A stretch of 64,000 nucleotides of DNA, from NCBI RefSeq assembly GCF_014646875.1, contig NZ_BMOC01000004.1, positions 1 through 64,000 on the forward strand, read 5' to 3'. The stretch comes from Halobellus salinus. Lineage in GTDB: Archaea; Halobacteriota; Halobacteria; Halobacteriales; Haloferacaceae. The position numbers were made by a program, and so were the translations under genes. Position 1 is the stretch's first letter. Each line of letters begins with the position of its first letter. This document shows, piece after piece, positions 26,390 through 34,998 of this stretch. The notes beneath the pieces are model-generated. The model was not told the origin of the DNA. It did not search any database and saw only the letters and a list, made by a program, of their open reading frames with translations.

Positions 26390-27838
26390 TCAGTCGTCGC
26401 CGATTGTCCGATCGCACAGGCCGCGCATCCGGTCACGCGCGGCCTCCGCCGACACGTCAGTAGGCGGTTTGTACTCCCTCAGCGGCAAGCCCTCGGCAAC
26501 TAATCGACGACCCGCGGTAAGGTTGGAGACCGTCCCGGCTGCGACGGCTTGTAGCAGGATGTTCCCGACCGCAGTTGCGTCCGCCGCCCCGGCGTAGACC
26601 GGCAGGTCGACGGCAGCCGCGAGGTGGTGGCAGAACAGGTCGTTGCGGACGCCGCCACCGCCGAGATAGAGTCGGTCGATCGACGTCCCCGCGGCCGTGG
26701 TGAGGTCCGCAAGTTGGAGTGCCGCCTTCGTTGCGAGGCTGCGGACGATCACCCGGACGACGGCCCCGCGGGTTTCTGGAGCCGGTTGGTCGGTTTGGCG
26801 GCAGTACCGTCGGATGCGGTCCGGCATCGCGCCCTCGATCCCGAACAGCGGGTCGTCGGGGTTCACCACCGCGTCGGTCGTCGCCTCGGCCGCCGCCGCG
26901 AGCAACGTATCGTAATCGGGTCGGTCCCCGTCGGCAGCCCAGTGTTCGCGGCACTCTTCGAGCAGAAAGAAGCCGTTGATGTTCGAGAGGAACCGAACCG
27001 TGTCGTTGGCGCCGAGTTCGTTCGAGGCCCCGATTTCGAAGGCTTCCCGGGTCAGGACGGGGGAATCCAGTTCGAGTCCGACGATGAACCACGTTCCTGT
27101 CGAGAGGAACGCCGAACCGTCGTCGAGCGGTAAGCCGGCGACCGCGGAGGCCGTGTCGTGGCTGGCAGGCAGGACGATGTCGACGTCCGCGGTGGCCAAG
27201 GTTCCGATGGTCGTTCCGGCGGGTTTGAGGTCGGGCAGCGGCTCAGTCGGCAGTCCGAGCCGATCGAGGAGCTGTCGATCCCACTCTCGGGTTTGTGGGT
27301 CCAGCATCTGCGTGGTCGACGCGATCGTGGGCTCACCGGTCAACCGGGCGCCCAGTTGGGTGGCGATCAGTTGCGGCATCATCACGAGTCGGTCCGCTTG
27401 TGCGAGGAGGTCGGGCTGTTCGGTCGCGAGATGGTGATACTGCCAGAGCGTGTTCGGGAGATTCCAGTGGTTGATCCCGGTTCGGCGGAACAACTCGAAC
27501 CGGCTCACCGCTTCGGTGATCTCGCCGATCGTCGCGTCGAGCTTCGGGTCGCGGTACGAGTACGGATCTGCGAGCGGCTCACCGTCGGCGAGGAGCCCGA
27601 AGTCAACGCCCCAAGTGTCGACTGCGATGGTGTCGACATCACGGGAGTCAAGAACGGTGTCGATCTCCTGACGGAGGTTTTCGAGCAACCGATCGAGATC
27701 CCACACGTAGCGGCCGCCCCGCTCAACGGGACGGTTCTCGAACCGACCGACTGGGTCGATAGTGATCCCGCCGTCGTTGACGGTCCCGATGTACACTTTG
27801 CCTCCGCTGGCCCCCAGGTCGACGGCAAGGTGCGACAT
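26390..27838 (-). CDS. FGGY-family carbohydrate kinase (1)
   Basis: 482 residues resembling rhamnulokinase and related kinases. The N-terminal phosphate loop is AVDLGASGGKVYIG, followed by VDTWGVDFGLLADG, YSYRDPK, SHDTASAVAGLPL, FLSTGTWFIVGLEL and the FGGY-like adenosine site LYLGGGGVRND. It would phosphorylate a ketose or related polyol. The ATG at 27838 gives MSHLAVDLGASG. The gene is divergent from dehydratase B with only 80 bases between them. A second kinase of similar sequence lies at 30808. Confidence 0.88.
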   Translation of the reverse strand: MSHLAVDLGASGGKVYIGTVNDGGITIDPVGRFENRPVERGGRYVWDLDRLLENLRQEIDTVLDSRDVDTIAVDTWGVDFGLLADGEPLADPYSYRDPKLDATIGEITEAVSRFELFRRTGINHWNLPNTLWQYHHLATEQPDLLAQADRLVMMPQLIATQLGARLTGEPTIASTTQMLDPQTREWDRQLLDRLGLPTEPLPDLKPAGTTIGTLATADVDIVLPASHDTASAVAGLPLDDGSAFLSTGTWFIVGLELDSPVLTREAFEIGASNELGANDTVRFLSNINGFFLLEECREHWAADGDRPDYDTLLAAAAEATTDAVVNPDDPLFGIEGAMPDRIRRYCRQTDQPAPETRGAVVRVIVRSLATKAALQLADLTTAAGTSIDRLYLGGGGVRNDLFCHHLAAAVDLPVYAGAADATAVGNILLQAVAAGTVSNLTAGRRLVAEGLPLREYKPPTDVSAEAARDRMRGLCDRTIGDD

Positions 27839-27889
27839 ACCGGGTGGATGCCGCGCCAACTGATCAAAGTTCGCCCCTATCGGCCAAGA

Positions 27890-27897
27890 TTTATATT
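27890..27897 (+). promoter_or_regulatory. TATA box of dehydratase B
   Basis: TTTATATT centred 26 bases before the ATG at 27919, predicting a leaderless transcript and supporting that start. Confidence 0.6.
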
Positions 27898-27918
27898 CTT
27901 CGTCCGGGATATGCCGCT

Positions 27919-29091
27919 ATGGCGCCCGAGATAACGAAGATCGAGAGCACTGAGTTTTCGTTTCCGATCGAGGATGTCGGATACAGCCCGAACGGTTTCT
28001 GTCTCGTCTACGAACCCGGGACGACGACGTGTCGGAAACTGTTCGCGATCAAGATCCACACGGACACCGGCATCGCCGGTGAGTACGTGGGCGGGAACTC
28101 GCCGGGGGCGGCCCAAATCAATATGTTTGCGAACTACCTCGTTGGCAAGAACCCCCTGCACCGGGAGAAGCACTGGTCGGAGATCAAGCGTGCACTCCGG
28201 AAGTACGATCGAATGGGGATGGGCCCCATCGACATCGCGCTGTGGGACTTCGCCGGCAAATACCACGACGCCCCCATCCACGAACTGCTGGGCACCTACC
28301 GAAAACGCTTGCCTGCGTACGCGTCCACGTACGAAGCCGATCTGAACGGGGGGCTAGACTCGCCGGAGGCGTTCGCAGACTTTGCAGAGGAATGTTACGA
28401 ACGTGGCTACGACGGGTTCAAACTCCACGTCTGGGAGAGCGACGAGTGGGGCGACATTGACCGGGAGGTCGAAACCGTCCACGCCGTCGGCGACCGCGTC
28501 GGCGACGAAATGGATCTGATGCTGGACCCGGCCTGCCAGTACGAGACGTGGGCCGACGCACTGCGCGTCGGCAAAGCGTGTGACGCGCACGACTTCTTCT
28601 GGTACGAGGATCCCTACCGCGACGCCGGAACATCACAGCATGGTCACCGCCGCCTGAAGGACAATATGGACACGCCGATCCTCCAGACCGAACACGTCCG
28701 GGGGCTGGAACTCCACACGGACTTCATCGCGAACGAGGCGACGGATTTCGTCCGTGCCGACCCCGAGTATGACGCGGGGATCACGGGCGCGACGAAGCTC
28801 GCGCACGTCGCAGAGGGGTTCGGTCTCGACGTCGAATACCACGCACCCGGTCCCGCACAGCGGCATCTGATGGCGGCGACCCGGAACTCCAACTACTACG
28901 AACTCGCGTTAGTGCACCCGAACGCACGCAACCCGATCCCGCCGGTGTACAAGGGCGACTACAACGATCAGATCGACGCTATCGACGACGAGGGAACAGT
29001 ACCCGTCCCCGACGATCCGGGGCTCGGTGTCGACTACGACTGGGAGTTCATCGAGGAGAATGCAACTGGAAGCGTCCACGTCTACGAGTGA
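27919..29091 (+). CDS. Enolase-superfamily acid-sugar dehydratase (B)
   Basis: 390 residues, a close paralogue of dehydratase A. Both share GEYVGGNSPGAAQINMF, HWSEIKRALRKYDRMG and IDIALWDFAGKY. Metal ligands lie in MLDPACQ, WYEDPYRD and LQTEHVRG, and the late His in EYHAPGPAQRH. The second-strand pair reads KLHVW here and KIHGW in A, so the catalytic Lys-x-His is kept while a neighbouring residue changed. Two copies may act on two epimeric or C5/C6 acids. It lies between a kinase and two SDR genes. Confidence 0.86.
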   Translation: MAPEITKIESTEFSFPIEDVGYSPNGFCLVYEPGTTTCRKLFAIKIHTDTGIAGEYVGGNSPGAAQINMFANYLVGKNPLHREKHWSEIKRALRKYDRMGMGPIDIALWDFAGKYHDAPIHELLGTYRKRLPAYASTYEADLNGGLDSPEAFADFAEECYERGYDGFKLHVWESDEWGDIDREVETVHAVGDRVGDEMDLMLDPACQYETWADALRVGKACDAHDFFWYEDPYRDAGTSQHGHRRLKDNMDTPILQTEHVRGLELHTDFIANEATDFVRADPEYDAGITGATKLAHVAEGFGLDVEYHAPGPAQRHLMAATRNSNYYELALVHPNARNPIPPVYKGDYNDQIDAIDDEGTVPVPDDPGLGVDYDWEFIEENATGSVHVYE

Positions 29092-29129
29092 GGACCGACG
29101 TTCCGAACGCTGGGTCCGTCAGCTGTCGA

Positions 29130-29912
29130 TCAGAACACCTGCCAGCCGCCGTCCACGAAGAGCAGTTCCCCGGTGACGTAGCTGGCTTGTTCGCTCGCTA
29201 GATAGAGGTACGCAGGCCCGACATCTTCGGGCGTACCGGCCCGCCCAAGCGGGACTCGCTTGACGAGTTCGTCGTTCGCTGCTTTCTGTGTCGCTTCCTC
29301 GGACCACCCTTCGTCTAGTTCGGTCGCTATCTGACCCGGTGCGACGGCGTTGACACGGATACCCGTCTCGGCAAGTTCCAGCGCCGCCCCGCGAGTGATC
29401 ATCCTGACTGCTCCTTTCGTGGAGTCGTACTGGACCTGCTCGAACTGAGCGTAGTGTGAACTGATCGACGCGGTGTTGATGATCGCTCCTGGGTCCTCGC
29501 GCTTGAGCATATCGTTGGCGGCGACCTGAGTCCCGAAATAGATCCCCTTGGCGTTGACGCTGTGGATTCGCTCAAACTCCTCGGGCTCCAGATCGAGAAT
29601 CGACCCGCCGATGAACATCCCGGCGTTGTTCACCATCACGTCGAGGCCGCCGTAATCGTGGGCTGCTTCGACGAGCGCGGCGATATCGTCGCGGTCGCTC
29701 ACGTCCGTCTCGACGAACTCGGCCGTGCCGCCGTCTTCTTCGATAGCTTCGTGTGTCGGAGTGCCCCCGTTCTTCGGCTCCTCGCGAAGGTCGGCGACTA
29801 ATACCGTCGCGCCCGCGCCGCCAAACTGCTGTGCTACCTCGCGGCCGATTCCCGAGGCACCCCCGGTTACGATGACAGTGTCGTCGGTGAACTGTGGGTT
29901 CAGTTGGCCCAT
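29130..29912 (-). CDS. SDR-family dehydrogenase (1)
   Basis: 260 residues, a classical short-chain dehydrogenase. Cofactor motif TGGASGIG, an Asp after the second strand (LVADL) that favours NAD, NNAG, the catalytic Ser in TASISS, Tyr/Lys in YDSTKGA and the C-terminal YVTGELLFVDGGWQ. Likely oxidises a sugar to its lactone or a 2-keto-3-deoxy acid at the hydroxyl. It converges with dehydratase B and is divergent from the second SDR across a 115-base promoter region. Confidence 0.88.
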   Translation of the reverse strand: MGQLNPQFTDDTVIVTGGASGIGREVAQQFGGAGATVLVADLREEPKNGGTPTHEAIEEDGGTAEFVETDVSDRDDIAALVEAAHDYGGLDVMVNNAGMFIGGSILDLEPEEFERIHSVNAKGIYFGTQVAANDMLKREDPGAIINTASISSHYAQFEQVQYDSTKGAVRMITRGAALELAETGIRVNAVAPGQIATELDEGWSEEATQKAANDELVKRVPLGRAGTPEDVGPAYLYLASEQASYVTGELLFVDGGWQVF

Positions 29913-29933
29913 AGCACAGAATACTAGCAGTCC

Positions 29934-30005
29934 GGTTTATAATTTGTTCCACAAGCGGCGGTATCGACGCCGGCGTAGCCATCACCTCCCCCAAAAGTTT
30001 ATACT
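29934..30005. promoter_or_regulatory. Divergent promoters of the two SDR genes
   Basis: A TATA box (TTATAA on the minus strand, about 29937-29942) lies 27 bases before the start at 29912. TTTATACT at 29998-30005 lies 27 bases before the start at 30028. Both transcripts should be leaderless. Confidence 0.55.
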
Positions 30006-30027
30006 GAATACTGAAGTGTCGGAGCGT

Positions 30028-30807
30028 ATGAGTTGGGAGTCCGAGGACTGGCAGTACGACCCGGAATCGATGTTCGATCTGTCTGGGCGGCGGGCTATCG
30101 TCACCGGGGCTGGTTCCGGGCTCGGGCGGGCGATCGCACTCGGCCTTGATGCACGTGGAGCGACGGTTGTCGTCGCGGACATCGACGGTGACGCTGCCTG
30201 GGAGGTTGCGGACGTCTGTACGAATGGCGTCGCGATGGAAGTTGACGTCACCGACGAATCGTCGCTGCGTTCCCTCCGTGACCGGGTGCGTCGCGACCAC
30301 AGGGAGTATCAGATCCTCTGTAACGTACCCGGCATAAACACCCGCAAGCCCGTGTTCGACCTCTCGTTCGAGGAGTGGCGGGAGATCATCCAGTTGAATC
30401 TGAACGGGATGTTCAAAGCGGTCAAAATACTTGCCGAACCGATCGTCGACGCCGGCGACGGATCGGTGATCAATATGGCCTCCGTCCGCGGGATCGACGG
30501 CGGCGCCAACCAGTCAGCCTACTCCGCGAGCAAAAGCGGCGTGATCCAACTCACCAAAGTGCTGGCTGCGGAGTGGGCACCGGATGTCCGCGTCAACGCT
30601 CTTGCGCCAGGGTACATCAAAACGCCGCTGGTCCGCGAGGCGATGAGCGACCAGGAGTGGTACGAGCGAATGCGTGAGGGGCATCTCCTCAATCGGTTCG
30701 GAGAACCCGAAGAGGTCGCCGGCGCGGCCGTCTTCTTGGCCTCCGATGCCGCGTCGTTCGTCACAGGATCGATTCTCACCGTGGACGGCGGGTGGACTGC
30801 CCACTGA
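30028..30807 (+). CDS. SDR-family dehydrogenase (2)
   Basis: 259 residues. It begins MSWESEDWQYDPESMFDLSG, then TGAGSGLG, VVADIDGD, a changed NNAG motif (CNVPGIN), MASVRG with the catalytic Ser, YSASKSG and the C-terminal FVTGSILTVDGGWT. The leading 17-residue extension before the first strand is a little longer than usual. With the FAH-type gene at 34999, such an SDR could be the 2-keto-3-deoxy-acid dehydrogenase of a diketo-hydrolase route (known for L-rhamnose in Haloferax), but the substrate is not proven. Its stop codon abuts the stop of the convergent kinase gene. Confidence 0.88.
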   Translation: MSWESEDWQYDPESMFDLSGRRAIVTGAGSGLGRAIALGLDARGATVVVADIDGDAAWEVADVCTNGVAMEVDVTDESSLRSLRDRVRRDHREYQILCNVPGINTRKPVFDLSFEEWREIIQLNLNGMFKAVKILAEPIVDAGDGSVINMASVRGIDGGANQSAYSASKSGVIQLTKVLAAEWAPDVRVNALAPGYIKTPLVREAMSDQEWYERMREGHLLNRFGEPEEVAGAAVFLASDAASFVTGSILTVDGGWTAH

Positions 30808-32250
30808 TTACCTGTCGAGGATCCGGACCCGCTCCCGGAGCGCCGCCCACGTCGACTCGTTTTGTGGTTCGTACGTCGTGAGAGAGAACCGATCCGTGAC
30901 CAGTTGTCGCCCCGTCTCGAAGTCGGGTATCTCACCGCCCGAACGGAGCTGATACAGGATGTTGCCGAGCGCAGTCGCCTCCGTCGGACCGGCTTTCACT
31001 GGCTTACCGACCGCCGACGCGAACATCGAACAGAACAGTTCGTTCCGCACGCCGCCGCCGCCTAGGTGGACCCGGTCGACCGTCTCGTTTGCGAGATCCG
31101 TGAGCTGATCGATCACGATCGCAGATCCGACTGCGAGGCTGACTAGCAAACACCGCGTCATTTCAAACTCGTCTTCAGGTGGCTCCTGATCGGTCCGTTT
31201 ACAGTAGTCTCGGACTCGTTCCGCGACGTCGCCCTCGAACTGTGCTTCCACGAATATGTCGTCGCGGATGTCGACGATCGGGCCGTCAACCGGAAGTTCG
31301 GCGACCCGCTTCAAGAGCAGCTCGTACTCGTGGGGCGCGTCGGTCTCCCGCCACCGGTCGCGGCAGTGCTCCAGCAGGCTGAACCCGGGCAGGTTCCGCA
31401 TAAACCGGACTGTCCCCTCAACGCCGACTTCGTTCGAGCCGCCGGCGTCGAACGCCTCATCGGTCACGGTCGGTTCCGGAAGCTCCAAGCCGGGGATGAA
31501 CCACGACCCCGTACAGAGGAAGACGTTGTTTTCTGCCGTGAGCGGGAGTGCACCCACCGCGGAGGCGGTGTCGTGGCTCGCTGGCAGCACAATGTCCGGC
31601 TCCCCCGCGACGCCGGTGACCGATCCTACGGTAGTCCCCGGCGCTACTGGGTCTTGCAGGAGGTCCCGCGGAAACTCAATGGCCTTGATCAGATCATCCG
31701 CCCAGTCTCGCGTACGGATGTCGAGCAGGCGCAGGGTCATCGCGTACGAGGTTTCCGTTGCGGCTTCGCCCCCGAGCTGGTGGCTGAGTAACCCCGGAAG
31801 TGGCACGAGGGTATCGGCATCCACAAAGGTGTCGGGGGCCTCCTGGAGTTGATAGTACAGCGGCCCCGGCGGACCATTGTACCCGGTCAAGTGGAACGAT
31901 TCCCGCGCCGAACACCGGTCAGTGACTGCATCCGTCGCGGTCCACAGCGACGGGTCGCGGTAGAAATACGGGTTTCGGAGGAGTTCGCCGTCGGCGAGCA
32001 GCCCGAAATCGAGGGCGGTCGCGTCGATCCCGACGGAGGCGACGGTGTCATACCCGTCGGCGGCACGCTCGATCTCTTCGCGCAACTGGTCGGTCAGCGT
32101 CTCGACGTCCCAGACGTGCCGGCCGTCCTGCCACCTGGTGCCGTTGTCCATCCGAGCGATCTGCTCGAAGTGTAGTTCGGCGTCGGCCAAACCCCCAGCG
32201 TACACCTTGACACCACTACTACCTACGTCGATCGCCAGCCGATGCGCCAT
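30808..32250 (-). CDS. FGGY-family carbohydrate kinase (2)
   Basis: 480 residues. LAIDVGSSGVKVYAGG, VGIDATALDFGLLADG, YFYRDPSLW, SHDTASAVGALPL, LCTGSWFIPGLELP and VHLGGGGVRNELF are shared in pattern with kinase 1. They look like old paralogues, with more divergence in the lid region. The ATG at 32250 gives MAHRLAIDVGSSG. The substrate is unknown. Keeping two kinases next to two dehydratases suggests that the island serves more than one sugar, or both a phosphorylating and an oxidative route. Confidence 0.87.
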   Translation of the reverse strand: MAHRLAIDVGSSGVKVYAGGLADAELHFEQIARMDNGTRWQDGRHVWDVETLTDQLREEIERAADGYDTVASVGIDATALDFGLLADGELLRNPYFYRDPSLWTATDAVTDRCSARESFHLTGYNGPPGPLYYQLQEAPDTFVDADTLVPLPGLLSHQLGGEAATETSYAMTLRLLDIRTRDWADDLIKAIEFPRDLLQDPVAPGTTVGSVTGVAGEPDIVLPASHDTASAVGALPLTAENNVFLCTGSWFIPGLELPEPTVTDEAFDAGGSNEVGVEGTVRFMRNLPGFSLLEHCRDRWRETDAPHEYELLLKRVAELPVDGPIVDIRDDIFVEAQFEGDVAERVRDYCKRTDQEPPEDEFEMTRCLLVSLAVGSAIVIDQLTDLANETVDRVHLGGGGVRNELFCSMFASAVGKPVKAGPTEATALGNILYQLRSGGEIPDFETGRQLVTDRFSLTTYEPQNESTWAALRERVRILDR

Positions 32251-32415
32251 ACAGTCACGTAGTACGAGCCACATAAAAAATCTTCAGGGCTACGGGTCGC
32301 CAGATTCTCTGTAATGAGACCTCCTCGGTACAGATTATGATCGTTGATCGGCTGCGGCGACCGCGACCACAACCTCTCCCGTCAGAGGGATCCAATCTGT
32401 TCCGACCCCGACGCC

Positions 32416-33111
32416 TCAGAGGTCCTCGAACGCCTCGGCGATCGACCGGAGTCTGGCCTCCGGGTCGCCGGCGAGGGAGATGGCCGACGCCGCGCCGGCC
32501 GCGTCGGCGCCCTGTTCGAAGGCTCGACGAACATCGTCCACCGTCGAGATGCCGCCCCCAACTAATACCGCCGTCCGGGAGTTGACGTCGTTGATAGTCC
32601 GAACAAACTCCCGGACTCGGTCCGGATGCGTCTGCGTAATCGCCCTGTCGGTCGAGATATCTGATGGTTTCTCGAACACAAGGGAATCGGGATCGAACGC
32701 CGCTACTGCGCGCCCCATCTCGACGCTGTCGACGCAGACGATCGAGTCCATCCCGACCTGCTTACATCGTTCAATTTTCCGTTCGATCGATGAAAGCGTA
32801 TCGCGTGCTTCCGCGTGATTGATGACAGCACCGAGGGCTCCTGCCGCTTCGATCGTCTCCGGCAGGATCTTTCCGATTCCCCGCCCCGCCTCGACCCCAT
32901 CGACTATCGGGGTCGTCACGGCGAGGTCGGTTTCAGTCGCGATCCGCCGGAGGTCCGGGAGTTGCGGAGTGAACACGAACGTCGCGTCAGCCTCGTCCTG
33001 CACGCGTTCGACGATCCGAGCGAACCTGAGGCCCTCGTCGCCGCCAGTCCCTGGGTAGATCTTGCAGTTCACCTGGAAATGTGGGTACGGGACTGCGTGA
33101 TCGTCCGTCAT
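32416..33111 (-). CDS. Triosephosphate-isomerase-like protein
   Basis: 231 residues with the archaeal TIM pattern: NCKIYPG with the phosphate-contacting Asn and Lys, the electrophilic His in AVINHAEARD, the base Glu in LVFEKPSDI, and the phosphate loop VGGGIST. The catalytic loop after Glu (KPSDISTDRAIT) differs from ordinary TpiA. Its start overlaps the aldolase stop by four bases. TIM homologues elsewhere isomerise tetrulose phosphates (EryH/LerI type), so it may act on another sugar phosphate. A plain triosephosphate isomerase is the alternative. Confidence 0.8.
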   Translation of the reverse strand: MTDDHAVPYPHFQVNCKIYPGTGGDEGLRFARIVERVQDEADATFVFTPQLPDLRRIATETDLAVTTPIVDGVEAGRGIGKILPETIEAAGALGAVINHAEARDTLSSIERKIERCKQVGMDSIVCVDSVEMGRAVAAFDPDSLVFEKPSDISTDRAITQTHPDRVREFVRTINDVNSRTAVLVGGGISTVDDVRRAFEQGADAAGAASAISLAGDPEARLRSIAEAFEDL

Positions 33112-33887
33112 ACACCCTCCAACGCAGCAGCCGCCTCATCGACGCTGGCCCCATCGTGGATAATTCGTCGGAACGCAGTGACCACGGCTTCGGGGTCTTC
33201 TCGCTGCCATACGTTACGACCGAACATCACGCCTAGGCCTCCAGCGTCGCGGGCACCTGCCACCATCTCCAGAACCTCCCAGTCGCTCTCGACGGCGGGC
33301 CCGCCAGCGATGTACACCGGGACTGGTGCGTTCTCGACCATCTGGGTGAACTCCTCCGCCCCCGGATACGGGGTCTTGAGAACGTCAGCCCCCAGTTCGA
33401 AAGCGATGCGGGCGGCGTCGGCGAGCATCTCGCCGTTAAATTCGTCATCGATCTCCTGGCCCCACAACATCGGTTCCACGACGAGCGGCAAGTTGACTTT
33501 GTTACAGACTTCGGCGGCGTCAGCAACAAAATCTAGATTGTCTGAGAGCACTGCTGGATCCGACCGCCCGTAGACGAGTGCCATCTTCGCTGCGTCGGCG
33601 CCAACCCCGACGGCGGTCTCCGGCGAGAACACTTGTGTGTGGATTTCGTTGCCGTCGTCTCCGCCAGGGATCGTCGAGTTGTGGAGCAGATCGAGCGTCG
33701 CGATCCGATGGACGTCGTAGTCGTCGACCAGCGACTGGAACCGTTGGAGGAACGGCACCCCAGCGAGCAATCCGTCGACGTTCGCTTCAAGGAGTGTTCG
33801 GAGGGTCGCTTCGCGGTCGGCGAAATCGTCGTAGCTTCCCCAGTGAAGTCCGTGGTCGATCGCGACGACGACGGCATCCTCATTCAT
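33108..33887 (-). CDS. DhnA/FbaB-type class I aldolase
   Basis: 259 residues beginning MNEDAVVVAIDHGLHWG. Class I aldolases of the DhnA family show AIDHG near the start, the Schiff-base lysine on the sixth strand (here ELGADVLKTPYPG) and the phosphate site (VYIAGGPAVE, GLGVMFGRNVWQ), all present. It probably cleaves or forms a keto-sugar phosphate. It is translationally coupled to the TIM-like gene (ATGA overlap), suggesting sequential steps. The ATG at 33887 was chosen. An upstream in-frame extension to 33971 is Arg/Ser-rich and unlikely. Confidence 0.83.
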   Translation of the reverse strand: MNEDAVVVAIDHGLHWGSYDDFADREATLRTLLEANVDGLLAGVPFLQRFQSLVDDYDVHRIATLDLLHNSTIPGGDDGNEIHTQVFSPETAVGVGADAAKMALVYGRSDPAVLSDNLDFVADAAEVCNKVNLPLVVEPMLWGQEIDDEFNGEMLADAARIAFELGADVLKTPYPGAEEFTQMVENAPVPVYIAGGPAVESDWEVLEMVAGARDAGGLGVMFGRNVWQREDPEAVVTAFRRIIHDGASVDEAAAALEGV

Positions 33888-33925
33888 CACTAGATGCCTC
33901 CGTTGGGAAGAGAGCGGATTGGGGG

Positions 33926-34351
33926 TCAATCGAGAACAACGACATCCACCTCCCGAGTGCGTGGACCGCACAGTTCGAAGAACATAATCTCCTCCCAGGT
34001 GCCGAGATCGAGTTCCCCGTCCTGCAAGAGAGTGAGAACTGGCCGCTTGATCATCGCCGACAGTAGATGTGCGTGGGCGTTGGGTTGTTCGCCGCGGTTG
34101 ATGTGGTCGGTGTCGTGGTAGTACCCATCGTCCGGCGGAGCGAGTTCCATAAATCGACGTTTCATATCGAACAGGAGCTTCTCCTCGAACTCATTGGTCG
34201 ATAGTGCCGCTGACGTGTGCGGTGTCGATACCCACGCGAGGCCGTCGTCGACTTCCATCTCCTCGATCGCGGCGGTGACCTCTGGCGAGACGTTCTGGAT
34301 ATCAAACCGGTCGGCCGTCTCGATCGAGAACGTTTTTTGACGGATGCGCAT
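33926..34351 (-). CDS. YjbQ/UPF0047 family protein
   Basis: 141 residues. STPHTSAALSTNEFE, HINRGEQPNAHAHLLSAMI and the C-terminal GTWEEIMFFELCGPRTREV are the conserved blocks, with several His that can hold a metal. The family shows weak thiamine-phosphate synthase activity in some bacteria. Its real role is open. It lies 38 bases upstream of the aldolase/TIM pair on the same strand, so it probably belongs to that operon. In that setting a role with a sugar phosphate seems as likely as thiamine. Confidence 0.82.
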   Translation of the reverse strand: MRIRQKTFSIETADRFDIQNVSPEVTAAIEEMEVDDGLAWVSTPHTSAALSTNEFEEKLLFDMKRRFMELAPPDDGYYHDTDHINRGEQPNAHAHLLSAMIKRPVLTLLQDGELDLGTWEEIMFFELCGPRTREVDVVVLD

Positions 34352-34443
34352 ACGAGTGGATGCTTGATTCGATACTTATAGTTATTGTAAAATTTGAAAC
34401 AAATCTCGGAATGTTTTTTATTTTGGATCGCCAGACGCTTCGT

Positions 34444-34947
34444 ATGTCCGAGGGAGAACAGCCCTATCCGCGGACGATGGGGCACATCGGGTTGGCGGTC
34501 AGCGATATCGACGAGGCCTTCGAGTGGTATCAAGAAATCTTGGGGCTCACCCCCGTGATGGAGCCGGATACTGTCGAGGCGGGGGTTGGGCACTTTGGCA
34601 AGCTGGCTCAGGACGCCGTCGGCCAGGATTTCGGCGAAATGAAGATCGCACATATGGCGACGGGTAACCACGTCGGCCTCGAGTTGTTTGAGTTCGAGGG
34701 CGTCGGGCAGAATGATCCTGATCCGACGAGCCCGGGGCTCTCGCATCTGTGCTTGCAGGATCCGAACGTCCAAGCGACGGCCGATCGTATCGTAGAGCAC
34801 GGTGGAGAGCAGCTCAGCTCGAAGGTGTGGAACATCTTCCCCGATACGCCCGACTACCAGATGTGTTACTGTGCGGACCCGTGGGGAAACATTGTCGAGT
34901 TGCACTCCCGCGGCTACGAGCATATGCACTGCAATATGGAGTACTGA
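34444..34947 (+). CDS. VOC-superfamily protein (glyoxalase/dioxygenase fold)
   Basis: 167 residues with the paired beta-alpha-beta-beta-beta modules: MGHIGLAVSDIDEAFEWYQE with the first metal His, VGLELFEFEG with Glu, GLSHLCLQDP with the second His, and DPWGNIVELHS with the second Glu. All four metal ligands are intact. The family includes lactoylglutathione lyase, epimerases and extradiol enzymes. The neighbouring FAH-family gene on the same strand suggests action on a sugar-acid or keto intermediate. The T-rich TTTTTTATTTTGG at about 34411-34423 sits near 27 bases before the ATG. Confidence 0.82.
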   Translation: MSEGEQPYPRTMGHIGLAVSDIDEAFEWYQEILGLTPVMEPDTVEAGVGHFGKLAQDAVGQDFGEMKIAHMATGNHVGLELFEFEGVGQNDPDPTSPGLSHLCLQDPNVQATADRIVEHGGEQLSSKVWNIFPDTPDYQMCYCADPWGNIVELHSRGYEHMHCNMEY

Positions 34948-34998
34948 TCTTCAGCTCGAAGGAGAAACAATAATCACGCACCCACGAATTTGTCTGGT

